In this document: positions 38,951-48,666 of the stretch, piece by piece
How the letters are laid out: the number at the start of each line of letters is the position of its first letter
How positions within the stretch are numbered: position 1 is the stretch's first letter
Notes under the pieces: generated by a model
What the model was told of the DNA's origin: nothing
The model's database searches: none
What the model saw: the letters and a program-made list of their open reading frames with translations, nothing else
Program-made: the position numbers and the translations under genes
From: Chelativorans sp. ZYF759
Lineage (GTDB): Bacteria > Pseudomonadota > Alphaproteobacteria > Rhizobiales > Rhizobiaceae
Assembly (NCBI RefSeq): GCF_012911015.1
Contig: NZ_WVVV01000002.1
Coordinates: forward strand, 306,680 to 370,679
Reading direction: 5' to 3'
DNA length: 64,000 bases

Positions 38951-39961
38951 CTAGGGCGTCGTACCGACCGGAAGTACCCGCTTCAGGATGTCCGCGAGGC
39001 TGACGATTCCGCGCACCTCGTTGTTGTGCATTACGACGGCGAGTTGCACGCTTGAGCCGCGCATGCGGCCGAGTGCCTCGTAGACGGGCGTCTGCGCCTC
39101 GAGCAGGAAGGCAGGCCGGGCACATTCCATCGCGGGCTGGTCATCCGTCAGAAGCAGGGTGTCGCGAACGTGCACAACGCGTGGCGGTTCACCGTCCGTG
39201 CCGAGCATCAGGATACGCATATGCCCCGAGGCCAGCGCAGCAGCCCGCGCATCGGCGACCGTTGCCGTGGACGTCACGTGCGTCGGCGTCACGTCGGGTA
39301 TGAGGGCGTCGACCCGCAGGGTTCCTAGGTCGATAAGCCCCGAGATCTGTTGCTGCATCTGCGGCTCGAGCGTGCCAACCCTGGCTGAATGTTCGACAAG
39401 CTGTCGGATGGTCGCGATGTCCTGGCCCCCGACGGCCGCACTTTCGACGGGCTCCACACCGCTGGCCTTCACCAAGCGGTTCGCAAGACTGTTCACCCAG
39501 CGCAGCAGCGGCCGCAGCGGCCAGATATAGGCCCGCGAGATCAAGCCGATGGCCAGGGCCGACCGTTCGGGGTGTGCGATGGCCCAGGATTTGGGTGCCA
39601 TCTCGCCAACCACCAGATGCAAAAAGGTGACGACGAAGAGCGACAGGCCAAAAGCCATGCCGCCGGCAGCCCAGTCCGGCAGGCCCCAGGTGATGAACAC
39701 TGGGCCAAGCCAGGCATCGACGGCGGGCTTGGTCACTGCACCGAGAGCGAAGGTGCAGGCCGTGATGCCCAGCTGGGCCCCGGCCAGCATCAATGTCAGG
39801 TCGTTCATGCCGCGAAGGGCGGCCCGAGCAGAGCTGCTGGCGACGGCAAGCTCTTCGAGACGATGCCGACGTGCCCCCAGCAGTGCAAATTCGATGATGA
39901 CGAAGAAGCCGCTCAGGGCGATGAGCGCCACGGTTGCAAGGCTGACGATCAGCGGGCTCAT
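38951..39961 (-). CDS. CNNM/CBS-domain membrane protein, short form
   Basis: A 336-residue protein with three to four membrane helices of the CNNM (DUF21) domain (LATVALIALSGFFVIIEFALL; FVVTFLHLVVGEMAPKSWAI) and two CBS domains (ending NEVRGIVSLADILKRVL). Unlike its neighbour it stops after the CBS pair and lacks the C-terminal CorC_HlyC domain. Family members affect Mg2+/Co2+ handling. Its start overlaps the stop of the longer paralogue by four bases, so the two may form a hetero-oligomer. Confidence 0.85.
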   Translation of the reverse strand: MSPLIVSLATVALIALSGFFVIIEFALLGARRHRLEELAVASSSARAALRGMNDLTLMLAGAQLGITACTFALGAVTKPAVDAWLGPVFITWGLPDWAAGGMAFGLSLFVVTFLHLVVGEMAPKSWAIAHPERSALAIGLISRAYIWPLRPLLRWVNSLANRLVKASGVEPVESAAVGGQDIATIRQLVEHSARVGTLEPQMQQQISGLIDLGTLRVDALIPDVTPTHVTSTATVADARAAALASGHMRILMLGTDGEPPRVVHVRDTLLLTDDQPAMECARPAFLLEAQTPVYEALGRMRGSSVQLAVVMHNNEVRGIVSLADILKRVLPVGTTP

Positions 39962-41334
39962 CGGCCATCCTCGAACATCGCCACCTCGACCAGCCGCACC
40001 CGCAGTTCGGTCGGGACATGGCGCTCGACGCGCAGCACGTCGACCTCGAGCCGGTGCCGAACGGGCGTGTCTGCAACCAGTTCGGCCGGATCGACGGGCA
40101 GGTCGATGATCACCGTCTCGCCTTCGGTCGGTAGCGCACCCAGTTCGGCGATCAGCATACCTGCCACCGTCTCGACATCGCCGCGCGGCAGTTCGTGTCC
40201 GATGGCGCGCTCAACCTCGTCCAGGTGCACGTCGCCCTCCATGATCCAGATGTCGTCGCCCTGCGCGACCACGGCCGCGCCGATCTCGACATCGTGTTCG
40301 TCGGTGATTTCACCGACTATTTCCATGGCAAGATCCTCGATCGTCAGCACGCCGGCGAAGCCGCCATATTCATCGATGACGCAGGCAAGCTGGTTGGTGG
40401 TCGCCACCAACTGCGCCAGGGCGTCCGGCAAGGGCATCAGCGTGGGCATCACGGTGGCGGGCCGCATCACGGCGGCGACGCGCTCATTGGTGCCCCCCGT
40501 GGCCAGGCGCTCCAGCACGTCGGACAGGTGCACGACACCCACGGGGGTGTCCTCGTCATCGATCACGGGGTAGCGCGTGTGGGCGCGCGCCATGAGTTCG
40601 CGCAGTTCCTCGAGCGTGGTCTCGGGGCTGACCCAGTCCACCTGCGAGCGCGGCACCATCGCGTGCTCGACGTCGCGCTGCGGGAAGTCGAGGATGCGGT
40701 CCATCATCAGCGACAGCTCGACAGGCAGGTCGCCGCTGTCGCGGGAATCGGCGATGATACGCGGCAGGTCGACGGCCGAGGCGCTGACGTCGAGGTCGTG
40801 AACAGGCTCAATGCGCAGCGCCCGCAGCAGCAGATTCGCGGATTTGTCGAAGAAGCCGACGAGCCAGCCGAAGACCGTGAGATAGATGAGAGTCGAACGG
40901 GCGAGGCCGCGCGCCAGCGGCTCCGGATTGGAGATGGCGAGGTTCTTCGGATAGAGCTCTCCGAAGATCATCTGGACAATGGTGGCCAAAGCGAGAGCCA
41001 GTGCCGTGCCGACGGTCACGCCCACCTCGGCCGGGACGCCGATTCCACCGAGCAGCATGCCGAGCGACTGGCCGACCAGCGGCTCGGCGACGTAGCCGAC
41101 GAGCAGGCCTGTGACCGTGATCCCCAGTTGGGCACCCGACAGCATGAAGCTTGTGCGTTTCGTCACCGCCAGCGCGTGCTTGGCGGAGGCATCGCCCTCG
41201 GCGGCCCGCGCCGCGAGCCGCGTGCGGTCGACCGCCATGTAGGCGAATTCCTGCGCGACGAAATAGCCGTTGGCGGCAATGATCGCCAGGATCACGAGGA
41301 TACCCAGCAGCAGCAAAAGGATTGGCTCGATCAC
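39958..41334 (-). CDS. CNNM/CBS-domain transporter-associated protein, full length
   Basis: A 458-residue paralogue of the following gene with all parts: the CNNM membrane domain (AANGYFVAQEFAYMAVDRTRLAARA; VQMIFGELYPKNLAISNPE), two CBS domains (MVPRSQVDWVSPETTLEELRELM; LACVIDEYGGFAGVLTIEDLAMEIVGEI), and a C-terminal CorC_HlyC domain (ELPRGDVETVAGMLIAELGALPTEG). It starts at GTG 41334. It likely takes part in magnesium or cobalt efflux. Coupled to the short form by an ATGA overlap. Confidence 0.88.
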   Translation of the reverse strand: MIEPILLLLLGILVILAIIAANGYFVAQEFAYMAVDRTRLAARAAEGDASAKHALAVTKRTSFMLSGAQLGITVTGLLVGYVAEPLVGQSLGMLLGGIGVPAEVGVTVGTALALALATIVQMIFGELYPKNLAISNPEPLARGLARSTLIYLTVFGWLVGFFDKSANLLLRALRIEPVHDLDVSASAVDLPRIIADSRDSGDLPVELSLMMDRILDFPQRDVEHAMVPRSQVDWVSPETTLEELRELMARAHTRYPVIDDEDTPVGVVHLSDVLERLATGGTNERVAAVMRPATVMPTLMPLPDALAQLVATTNQLACVIDEYGGFAGVLTIEDLAMEIVGEITDEHDVEIGAAVVAQGDDIWIMEGDVHLDEVERAIGHELPRGDVETVAGMLIAELGALPTEGETVIIDLPVDPAELVADTPVRHRLEVDVLRVERHVPTELRVRLVEVAMFEDGR

Positions 41335-41641
41335 CGCGCCACCGCCAGCATGGAGGGCGGGACAGGAATGGCTCGTATTGGCCTATGGTCCACGGCGGGT
41401 ACAGAGTCTTCTATGTTGCGAATGGTTTGCAGATGGGACGGACGTGGCACGTCGTCAAGCCCCGCCCGGAAACTTCCGGGTCGAGCGCGCAGTTGATCGG
41501 CTGCGTCCTTGAGGGCACGCGGATCAGGAGTCTCCCTCCCCGCCGATCCGTCCTGTTGCGGGCCCAGTTCTTCTATCATTCGATCCGCGCCCGACCGACC
41601 ATCGTCCGGCTCCGGTGAATTGGTGAAAACAAGCCGGGAAA
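41335..41641. other. Gap without a supportable gene
   Basis: Both strands have open frames of about 100 codons here, but none has a family-like sequence. The minus-strand frame 41331-41645 ends overlapping the GTG of the CNNM gene, which would fit coupling, yet its composition looks non-coding. No repeats or hairpins stand out. Confidence 0.4.
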
Positions 41642-41928
41642 TCACCAGAACACGCTCTGCAGAAAGACCATCGGGATGTCTGCCGCGATCGTCATGATTG
41701 CGAGACCGGCCACCGCGAAAACCCCGTCCCGCCTCAGCAGTCCAACCGAGAACGACAGAACCGCGGCCCCGAGATAGAGCTGGAGAACGGTACGACCTCC
41801 AGCAGAGGCATCAGTGCCCCGGCGATCATGCAGAGCAATTGCAGGAGTGTTCGCCCGGCAGTTCCGACAAGCAAGTGCAGACGGCCTTGGCGCGTGTACC
41901 GGTCGAGATAGTCCGCCACCCACTGCAT
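41642..41928 (-). pseudogene. Small membrane protein gene broken by a frameshift
   Basis: One frame starts at 41928 (MQWVADYLDRYTRQGRLHLL) and carries a first hydrophobic segment (LLQLLCMIAGALMPLLEVV), then loses membrane character. A second frame takes over near 41795 with RTVLQLYLGAAVLSF, then VFAVAGLAIMTIAADIPMVF, and ends at 41642. Joined, they give a protein of about 95 residues with three helices. A single indel around 41790-41800 would restore it. A sequencing error is possible; two unrelated chance frames are the other alternative. Confidence 0.4.
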
Positions 41929-42076
41929 CTTCTTAACGCCGGTGCGCAGCCTGGCGGCCGGCACCTGGCATCGAACCACGACATCAGGAAGACGCAGATG
42001 CCCCCCAACCAGCCTTGACCTTCCGCGCGCCATCGGGGATTCTGGCTGTCTGACACCCCATGAGGAACCGCCCCGG

Positions 42077-42514
42077 ATGAAGTCTCTTGCCCGCATTGCC
42101 GCCGCGCTTGCGTTGTCCCTTTCCGTGCTGGCGCCGGGGCCGGCCGTTTCGGCCGATCTGATTCGTGGCGTGCATGCCTATGATCCGGGCGTGTGCGGCA
42201 ACGAGCGTGTGCTCGGTACGATCGGGCGGCGCTTCGACCATCAGGTCCGCCACGTGCCCAATCTGCCCCCGGTCGGCATCGCGGCCTTCTATCAGGTGCG
42301 CGAGAACCGTTATCTGCCGGCCATGGAAGACCGGCCGATTGACCGCCGCTATTGCCAGGCGACGGTGGCGCTGACCGACGGTCACCAGCGCGACGTCTGG
42401 TATCTGATCGAGATCCCGATGGGTTTTGCCGGCATCGGCTCCAATGTGGAGTTCTGCGTGGCCGGCTTCGACCGCTGGAACGTCTATGGCGGAGGCTGCC
42501 GCGTCCTCCGCTAG
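42077..42514 (+). CDS. Secreted hypothetical protein upstream of RNase T2
   Basis: A 145-residue protein with a signal peptide (residues 1-26, PAVSA-DL). The mature part has four cysteines (in PGVCGNERV, RRYCQATVAL, VEFCVAGF and GGGCRVLR) likely to form disulfides, and the pattern FYQVRENRYLPAMEDRPIDRRY. No family is recognised. The end overlaps the RNase T2 start by 29 bases, so the two are translated together and may act together in the envelope. Confidence 0.75.
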   Translation: MKSLARIAAALALSLSVLAPGPAVSADLIRGVHAYDPGVCGNERVLGTIGRRFDHQVRHVPNLPPVGIAAFYQVRENRYLPAMEDRPIDRRYCQATVALTDGHQRDVWYLIEIPMGFAGIGSNVEFCVAGFDRWNVYGGGCRVLR

Positions 42515-43142
42515 GCGTCGGGCGCTCCCCGCCCTCCTCGCCGGTCTTCTCCTCGCCGCCTGTGGCGCGCAGCGGGAAGACGACGGACCGGGTCATTTCT
42601 ACGTGCTGGCCGTCTCATGGTCGCCGAGCTACTGCGCGGCCGAGGGGGCCGCGGCCAATCGGCGTCAATGCGGCGCGCGCCCGGGTTTCGGCTATGTCGT
42701 CCACGGCCTCTGGCCGCAATATGAGGAAGGCTGGCCCGAATTCTGCGCACCCGGTGCCGAGGAATGGGTGCCCGATACCATCGTCGACGACATGCTCGAC
42801 ATCATGCCCTCGCCGGGCCTGATCGGCCATCAATGGCGCAAGCACGGCTCCTGTTCCGAGCTTTCGCAGGAGGATTATTTCGCCCTCACCCGCCGGGCCT
42901 TCGAGCGCGTCGCGCTGCCGGTGCCCGATGCGGCGCGAATCGTGCCACAGGATCTGGCGGGCGCGATCGTTTCGGCCAATGCGGGACTGAATTCCGCCGC
43001 CATGGCGGTTACCTGCGACGGCGAGTTCCTGCGCGAGATCCGCATCTGCATGGGCGAGGATCTGGCCTTCCGGCCGTGCCCGGAGGTCGCCGCACGCGGC
43101 TGCACGGCGCGCGCCGTCCTCATGCCGCCAGTGCCGCGCTAG
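42486..43142 (+). CDS. Ribonuclease T2 family protein, predicted lipoprotein
   Basis: A 218-residue RNase T2. Both catalytic segments are intact: CAS1 VHGLWPQ (H73) and CAS2 GHQWRKHGSC (H115, K119, H120). The N-terminus ends in a lipobox, LAAC (C26), so the enzyme is probably anchored as a lipoprotein. RNase T2 enzymes cut RNA via a 2',3'-cyclic phosphate and work in the periplasm or outside the cell. The start MAEAAASS lies inside the previous gene. Cysteines typical of the family are present. Confidence 0.88.
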   Translation: MAEAAASSARRRALPALLAGLLLAACGAQREDDGPGHFYVLAVSWSPSYCAAEGAAANRRQCGARPGFGYVVHGLWPQYEEGWPEFCAPGAEEWVPDTIVDDMLDIMPSPGLIGHQWRKHGSCSELSQEDYFALTRRAFERVALPVPDAARIVPQDLAGAIVSANAGLNSAAMAVTCDGEFLREIRICMGEDLAFRPCPEVAARGCTARAVLMPPVPR

Positions 43143-43176
43143 GCGCGGCAAAAAAAGGGGTGAGCCCCAAATGAAA

Positions 43177-43201
43177 AAGGCCGGGCACAGGGCCCGGCCT
43201 T
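43177..43201. terminator. Terminator between RNase T2 and the porin gene
   Basis: A 10-bp perfect stem, AAGGCCGGGC/GCCCGGCCTT, with a five-base loop. On the minus strand it is followed by TTTTTCATTT, a good Rho-independent terminator for the Omp25-like gene; on the plus strand it may also end the RNase T2 transcript, with a weaker T-tract. Confidence 0.8.
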
Positions 43202-43226
43202 CTCGTTACTGGTTCGGCAGGCAGCC

Positions 43227-43907
43227 TTAGAACTTGACGCCAAGGCCGACGCCCACGCGGTGGTCGCGCGAGCTGACCGACTCGGAACCGGCGCCGAAGT
43301 CGAAGTTGCGGTTGCTGTACTGCGTGTAGCGGTACTCGACGCGGCCGAAGACCTGGTCGGTCAGGCGGGCATCCATGCCGGCGCCGACGGTGAAGCCGAC
43401 GAGAGCCTGCGTGTCGCTGTCGAGACCAACAACGTTCGGATCGACGGTCAGACGCTGTCCGGCAATACCACCGGTACCGTAGATGAGGATGTCGTCGGTA
43501 AGGGCGGCGCCCAGACGGGCGCGCAGCGAACCGTCGATGCCGGTGCGGGCGTCATCGCCAGCAGCGGTCGAACCGGTGAAGCGCGTGTAGTTCACGTCAG
43601 CCTCGACACCGTATACGAACATGTCGTGCTGGAAGTTGTAGCCGGCGAACGCGCCGCCATACCAGCCGTCGGTGGTGATGTTGCCGGTCGTGTCGTTGCC
43701 GACGCGGCCGCTGAATCCGTAGCCGAACTGGAGACCAGCATAGGGGCCGGTCCAGGTAGCGATCGGACCGAAGTCCATCGGAGCGCTGGGCTGAGGAGCC
43801 GGCGGCTCCTGGAAGACGACGTCAGCCGCATTGGCGGGGACTGCCGCGAGGACGGCGATACCGAGGGCAGCGGCAAAGGGCCGGGCGAGAATCTTGCTGG
43901 CTTTCAT
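43227..43907 (-). CDS. Omp25/Omp31-like outer-membrane beta-barrel protein
   Basis: A 226-residue outer-membrane protein with a signal peptide (residues 1-27, VPANA-AD) and an eight-stranded barrel pattern. It contains WTGPYAGLQFGYGFSG, GAFAGYNFQHDMFVYGVEADVNYT and VGFTVGAGMDARLTDQVFGRVEYRYTQY, and it ends with the C-terminal aromatic residue (VGLGVKF) used by the Bam complex. This is a major surface protein family of rhizobia and brucellae. AGGAG eight bases before the ATG and a strong terminator suggest high expression. Confidence 0.9.
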   Translation of the reverse strand: MKASKILARPFAAALGIAVLAAVPANAADVVFQEPPAPQPSAPMDFGPIATWTGPYAGLQFGYGFSGRVGNDTTGNITTDGWYGGAFAGYNFQHDMFVYGVEADVNYTRFTGSTAAGDDARTGIDGSLRARLGAALTDDILIYGTGGIAGQRLTVDPNVVGLDSDTQALVGFTVGAGMDARLTDQVFGRVEYRYTQYSNRNFDFGAGSESVSSRDHRVGVGLGVKF

Positions 43908-44183
43908 TCTTTTTACTCCTGAGCCGAAGGAAACGCATTACGCTTCCGACTTGAAAAAGCACCTCGTCCGGTCTTGGGAAACCTGCGATCCGAGGCGCTG
44001 CGGTTCCGGACATTGCTGCCCGAATGAGGCTCAAACACACCACAAAGGTGAAGGTTTCCTGTCTGAAATCAGGCGGAAAGATGACGTTGCATTTTCGTCA
44101 CAGGCCGTATGGGGCTTGGTGCCACGGCGCCCCTCACCTATATGCGCGCCACAGCAAGCCTCCAGCCGCCGGTTCCCTTTCCC

Positions 44184-45128
44184 ATGTTACTCAGCACCAT
44201 GTTGCTCCTCGCCGGAATGGCCCTCCTCTTCTGGACCGGCGACTTTCTCGTGAAGGGCGCGGTGGGGCTGGCCGAGAACCTCGGCATCCCTCAACTGGTG
44301 ATCGGCCTGACGGTGGTCGCCTTCGGCACCTCGGCACCGGAGCTCTTCATTTCGGTGCAGGCAGCCCTGGCCGGGCAGTCGGGAATCGCCGTCGGCAACG
44401 TGGTCGGCTCCAACATCGCCAACGTGCTGCTCGTCATCGGGCTGCCGGCGCTTCTGGCACCCATCCTGGCCGATCAGGCCGGGTTGCGGAGAAACATGCT
44501 GGCCATGATAGGCCTGACCGTCGTTTTCCTCTGGCTCCTGTCAAATGGCGTGATCGGCAGGCTTGAGGGCGGGTTGCTGTTTGCCGGGCTCTGCGCCTTC
44601 ATCGGCTGGCAGATCTATGAGGGCATCACCGCGGACCAGCCCGTCGACCACGACTTTCACGAGGAACTGGGCGATGCACCCCACACCGGGTGGAAGGTCG
44701 CATTCTACCTGGTAATCGGCATTGTCGGCCTCCCCCTGGCTGCCCAGCTGACGATCGCCGGCGCCGTCGACATCGCGGAGTATTTCGATATCTCCGATGC
44801 GGTTATCGGGCTTACCGTGATCGCGATCGGAACCTCCTTGCCCGAACTCGCCACGACCCTCATGGCGGCGATTCGCAACAGCGGCAGCGTCGCGATCGGC
44901 AACATCGTGGGGTCCAACATCTTCAACCTCGCCGCCATCATGGGACTGACGGCACTGATCGCCCCGGTCACCGTCGCCGACCGCATCATCCTTGTCGACA
45001 TGTGGGTGATGCTCGCGACCAGCCTGCTGCTGGCCGCTCTCGCCTTCGCCCGAATCACGTCAGGAAAGGTCATGGGGGTGGCTATGCTCGCCGCATTCGG
45101 GGCCTATATTGCCAGTTTCCTATACTGA
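44184..45128 (+). CDS. Calcium/sodium antiporter (CaCA family, YrbG-like)
   Basis: A 314-residue inner-membrane protein with ten hydrophobic helices in two inverted halves. Each half has an alpha-repeat with the cation site: GTSAPELFIS in the first and GTSLPELATT in the second, each followed by GNxVGSNIxN. It probably exports Ca2+ in exchange for Na+ or H+. The start MLLSTMLLL gives the family N-terminus. A FolM-like gene follows after 14 bases. The 276-base region upstream to the porin gene shows no clear signal. Confidence 0.9.
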   Translation: MLLSTMLLLAGMALLFWTGDFLVKGAVGLAENLGIPQLVIGLTVVAFGTSAPELFISVQAALAGQSGIAVGNVVGSNIANVLLVIGLPALLAPILADQAGLRRNMLAMIGLTVVFLWLLSNGVIGRLEGGLLFAGLCAFIGWQIYEGITADQPVDHDFHEELGDAPHTGWKVAFYLVIGIVGLPLAAQLTIAGAVDIAEYFDISDAVIGLTVIAIGTSLPELATTLMAAIRNSGSVAIGNIVGSNIFNLAAIMGLTALIAPVTVADRIILVDMWVMLATSLLLAALAFARITSGKVMGVAMLAAFGAYIASFLY

Positions 45129-45142
45129 GGCTGGGTGGCGAC

Positions 45143-45904
45143 ATGCGAGCGGGACAGGCCGTTCTGGTGACGGGAGGCGCAAGGCGCGTCGGGCGGGCGA
45201 TCGTGGAAGATTTGGCCGCGCACGGTTTCGCGGTCGCCATCCACGCGAACACGTCGATTCAAGACGCCTGCGAACTCGCGACCCGGATTTGCCAGGACGG
45301 TGGACAGGCGGTCGCGGTCGAGGCGGACCTGTTGGACGAGGTCGCGACGCGCGGGCTGATCGAGCATGTCGAGACTTCCCTCGGACCGGTGACGCTGCTC
45401 GTCAACAACGCATCGATCTTCAAGGACGATCGGGTGGAAGACGGCATTTGGCCGGATTGGGACGCCCATTTTGCCGTACACGTCAAAGCGCCCGCGATCC
45501 TCACCTCGCAAATGGCAAGACGTCTTCCTGCTGGGTGCGAAGGGCTGGTGGTCAATCTCATCGACCAACGGGTCTGGGCACCGACGCCCTTGAACTTCTC
45601 CTATACCCTGTCCAAATCAGCTCTCTGGACCGCGACGCAGACCATGGCGCAGGCGCTTGCGCCGCGCATCCGCGTCAACGGCATCGGCCCCGGACCGACC
45701 CTTGCAAACGATCGGCAGGACAAAGCCGCATTCCGACGGCAGGCAGAAGCCGTCCTCCTGAAGCGTTCGCCGGACCTCTCGGAATTCGGGGCCACGATCC
45801 GTTGGCTCGTGGAGGCAAGGTCTGTGACAGGACAGATGATCTGTCTTGATGGCGGCCAGCATCTTGCCTGGGAGACGCCGGATACGGCAGACGGACCGCA
45901 ATGA
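45143..45904 (+). CDS. SDR family oxidoreductase, FolM-like
   Basis: A 253-residue short-chain dehydrogenase with cofactor loop TGGARRVG (10-17), NNAS instead of NNAG, and YTLSK as the active site. TGGARR and the region [16 protein letters not shown]-like ([21 protein letters not shown]) resemble dihydromonapterin/dihydrofolate reductase FolM and pteridine reductases. The substrate is therefore probably a pterin, but this is by motif resemblance. It overlaps uvrC by four bases. Confidence 0.82.
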   Translation: MRAGQAVLVTGGARRVGRAIVEDLAAHGFAVAIHANTSIQDACELATRICQDGGQAVAVEADLLDEVATRGLIEHVETSLGPVTLLVNNASIFKDDRVEDGIWPDWDAHFAVHVKAPAILTSQMARRLPAGCEGLVVNLIDQRVWAPTPLNFSYTLSKSALWTATQTMAQALAPRIRVNGIGPGPTLANDRQDKAAFRRQAEAVLLKRSPDLSEFGATIRWLVEARSVTGQMICLDGGQHLAWETPDTADGPQ

Positions 45905-47979
45905 CAGCGCGCATACCCTCCCTCCCCACCCCTTCCAGCACGCGGACGACGGATACGTCCGAGGATGTTGCCGGCTACCTGCCCGACACGGGCGACGAGG
46001 CGGAAGAGGACCTTGCCGACGCGCCGGCGGAACTGGCTGGGCCGGCCGCGCAGATCGAATGGGACCATGGCGGACGGACGGTCGCTGGAAAGACCGGGAT
46101 CGAACTCGTTCAGACGCTGGTCAAGCGGCTGCCCAACGCGCCCGGCGTCTACCGCATGATGAATGCCGCCGGCGACGTGCTCTATGTCGGCAAGGCTCGC
46201 AGCCTGAAGAAACGCGTGACCAACTACGCCCAGGGGCGCGGCCACACCAACCGGATCGGCCGCATGATTCGCGAAACGGCCGCGATGGAATTCGTTGTCA
46301 CGCGGACGGAAACCGAGGCACTTCTCCTCGAAGCCAACCTCATCAAGCGCTTCCGCCCGCGCTTCAACGTGCTCCTGCGGGACGACAAGTCCTTCCCCTA
46401 TATCGTGCTGAGCAAGGACCATCCGGCGCCGGGCATTTTCAAGCATCGCGGCGCCCGCTCGCGCAATGGCGAGTATTTTGGCCCCTTTGCCTCTGCCGGG
46501 GCCGTCGCGCGGACCATTAATGCGCTCGAGCGCGCCTTTCTCCTGCGCAGCTGCACCGATTCGGTCTTCGAGAGCCGCACGCGCCCCTGCCTGCTCTACC
46601 AGATCAAACGCTGTTCCGGCCCGTGCACCGGCGAGATCGCGCAGGCCGATTATGCCGAACTGGTCAATGAAGCGCGTGACTTCCTGTCGGGGCGGTCCGG
46701 AAAGGTCAAATCCGAAATCGCTTCTGCCATGCAGGAAGCCTCCGAAGCGCTCGATTTCGAGCGGGCCGCCCTTCACCGCGATCGTCTGTCCGCCCTCTCG
46801 CATGTCCAGGGACATCAGGGCATCAATCCGCGGGGCGTCGAGGAAGCCGATGTATTTGCCATCCATCAGGAAGGCGGTCAGAGCTGCATCGAGGTCTTCT
46901 TCTTCCGTACCGGACAGAACTGGGGCAACCGCGCCTATTTCCCAAAGGCGGACCCCGCGCTCAGCCCAGGAGAGGTTCTGGGTGCCTTCCTTGCCCAGTT
47001 CTACGACGACAAGCCCTGCCCGCGTGCGCTGCTGCTGTCGCATGATGTCGAAGACCAGCAATTGTTGGCGGACGCCCTCTCCGCACGCTCGGGACGCAAG
47101 GTCTCGGTCACCAGTCCGCAACGCGGGGAGAAGCGGGAACTGGTGACGAATGCCCTCGACAATGCACGCCAGGCGCTCGGGCGCCGGCTGGCCGAGACCT
47201 CGTCGCAGCGGCGCCTGCTGGAAGGGCTCGCGCAAACGCTTGGTCTCGCAGCGCCGCCGCGTCGCGTCGAGGTTTACGACAATTCCCACATCATGGGGTC
47301 CAATGCCGTGGGTGCCATGATCGTCGCCGGCCCCGAAGGCTTCGTGAAGAACCAGTACCGCAAGTTCAACATCAAGACGGAGGGCATCGCGCCCGGCGAC
47401 GACATCGCGATGATGCGGGAGGTCATGCAGCGCCGCTTCGCCCGGCTCCTGAAGGAAAATGCGGAAGGGGCGCCCGCGGCAGCGCTCCTCTCCGACGAGG
47501 ACGATGATGAAGCCCCTCTTCCCGCCTGGCCCGATCTAATCCTGATCGACGGCGGCCAGGGCCAGATGAGCGCCGTGCGAGAGGTGCTCGCCGAACTCGG
47601 CATCGCGGAACGGGTCACCGCCATCGGTGTGGCGAAGGGAGCCGATCGCGAGGCCGGACGCGAGCGCTTCTTCATGGAAGGTCGCCAGCCCTTTACCCTT
47701 CCGGTCCGCGACCCCGTCCTCTATTTCGTGCAGCGCCTGCGCGATGAGGCGCACAGATTTGCCATCGGCTCGCACCGCGCGCGCCGAAAGAAGGAACTCG
47801 TCAGGAACCCGCTCGATGAGATCGCCGGCATCGGCCCGGCGCGAAAGCGCGCTCTGCTCCACCATTTCGGCACGGCCAAGGCGGTCGGGCGCGCGGGCAT
47901 CGAAGACCTGCTGAAAGTCGAGGGCGTCTCGGAGGCCATGGCCCGATTGATCTACAACCACTTCCATCCCGACAGCTGA
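45901..47979 (+). CDS. uvrC: Excinuclease ABC subunit C
   Basis: A 692-residue endonuclease that makes both incisions in nucleotide excision repair. After an acidic extension of about 70 residues comes an N-terminal GIY-YIG domain ([24 protein letters not shown]), then a UVR motif, the RNase H-like C-terminal nuclease ([30 protein letters not shown]) and two helix-hairpin-helix motifs ([17 protein letters not shown]). Together with mfd it covers transcription-coupled repair in this window. Its GIY-YIG domain is canonical and unrelated in context to the two small nucleases. Confidence 0.96.
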   Translation: MTARIPSLPTPSSTRTTDTSEDVAGYLPDTGDEAEEDLADAPAELAGPAAQIEWDHGGRTVAGKTGIELVQTLVKRLPNAPGVYRMMNAAGDVLYVGKARSLKKRVTNYAQGRGHTNRIGRMIRETAAMEFVVTRTETEALLLEANLIKRFRPRFNVLLRDDKSFPYIVLSKDHPAPGIFKHRGARSRNGEYFGPFASAGAVARTINALERAFLLRSCTDSVFESRTRPCLLYQIKRCSGPCTGEIAQADYAELVNEARDFLSGRSGKVKSEIASAMQEASEALDFERAALHRDRLSALSHVQGHQGINPRGVEEADVFAIHQEGGQSCIEVFFFRTGQNWGNRAYFPKADPALSPGEVLGAFLAQFYDDKPCPRALLLSHDVEDQQLLADALSARSGRKVSVTSPQRGEKRELVTNALDNARQALGRRLAETSSQRRLLEGLAQTLGLAAPPRRVEVYDNSHIMGSNAVGAMIVAGPEGFVKNQYRKFNIKTEGIAPGDDIAMMREVMQRRFARLLKENAEGAPAAALLSDEDDDEAPLPAWPDLILIDGGQGQMSAVREVLAELGIAERVTAIGVAKGADREAGRERFFMEGRQPFTLPVRDPVLYFVQRLRDEAHRFAIGSHRARRKKELVRNPLDEIAGIGPARKRALLHHFGTAKAVGRAGIEDLLKVEGVSEAMARLIYNHFHPDS

Positions 47980-48072
47980 GCGGTCCTCTCGCATTTGGTT
48001 CTCTGCCACTGGTGGTTGACCTTCCATGCGCGTATCTGCTTTCTGTCGACACAGCCCAACGGGACCATTTCC

Positions 48073-48666
48073 ATGTCGAAGCAGGCCTACAATCTGCCGA
48101 ATCTTCTGACCTATGCCCGCATCCTGGCGGTGCCGCTGATCGTGCTGTGCTTTTTCACCGAAGGTGAGCTGAACTCCAGCAACTTCGCGCGCTGGTCGGC
48201 ACTGTTCATCTTCGTCGCCGCCAGCGTCACCGACTATCTTGACGGATATCTCGCGCGGATATGGGAGCAGACGTCGAATATCGGCAAGATGCTGGACCCT
48301 ATTGCCGACAAGCTGCTGGTTTCCACCTGTCTGCTGCTTTTGGCTGCAAACGAGACCATCGCCGGCTGGTCGCTCTGGGCCGGCATCATCATCCTGTGCC
48401 GTGAGATACTGGTTTCCGGTCTGCGCGAGTATCTCGCCGCCCTCAAGGTTTCGGTTCCGGTCACTCAGCTGGCCAAGTGGAAGACGACGATGCAGATGGT
48501 GGCCATCGCTTTTCTCCTGGTCGGTCCCGCGGGTGACGCGCTTTTGCCGGCCGGACTCACCATGTCGATCGGGATCACGCTGCTGTGGATTTCGGCGATT
48601 GTGACCCTCTATACCGGTTACGACTACTTTCGGGCAGGGCTGAAGCACGTGATGGATGGCCAGTGA
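48073..48666 (+). CDS. pgsA: CDP-diacylglycerol-glycerol-3-phosphate 3-phosphatidyltransferase
   Basis: A 197-residue membrane enzyme that makes phosphatidylglycerol phosphate. The CDP-alcohol phosphatidyltransferase motif is complete: D57-G58, A61-R62, G71, D75 and D79 (DGYLAR then NIGKMLDPIAD). The opening NLPNLLTYARI is typical of PgsA. It lies 93 bases after uvrC and overlaps moaD, a rhizobial gene order. Confidence 0.95.
   Translation: MSKQAYNLPNLLTYARILAVPLIVLCFFTEGELNSSNFARWSALFIFVAASVTDYLDGYLARIWEQTSNIGKMLDPIADKLLVSTCLLLLAANETIAGWSLWAGIIILCREILVSGLREYLAALKVSVPVTQLAKWKTTMQMVAIAFLLVGPAGDALLPAGLTMSIGITLLWISAIVTLYTGYDYFRAGLKHVMDGQ

Noticed and set aside
41331-41645. A 104-codon minus-strand frame ending on the GTG of the CNNM gene
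   Set aside because: The overlap would fit coupling, but the translation has no structured or conserved-looking segment and competes with another open frame on the plus strand. Left as unsupported.
45901-47979. uvrC as a third member of the GIY-YIG and repeat association
   Set aside because: Its GIY-YIG domain is the normal UvrC nuclease; no palindromic repeats flank it.
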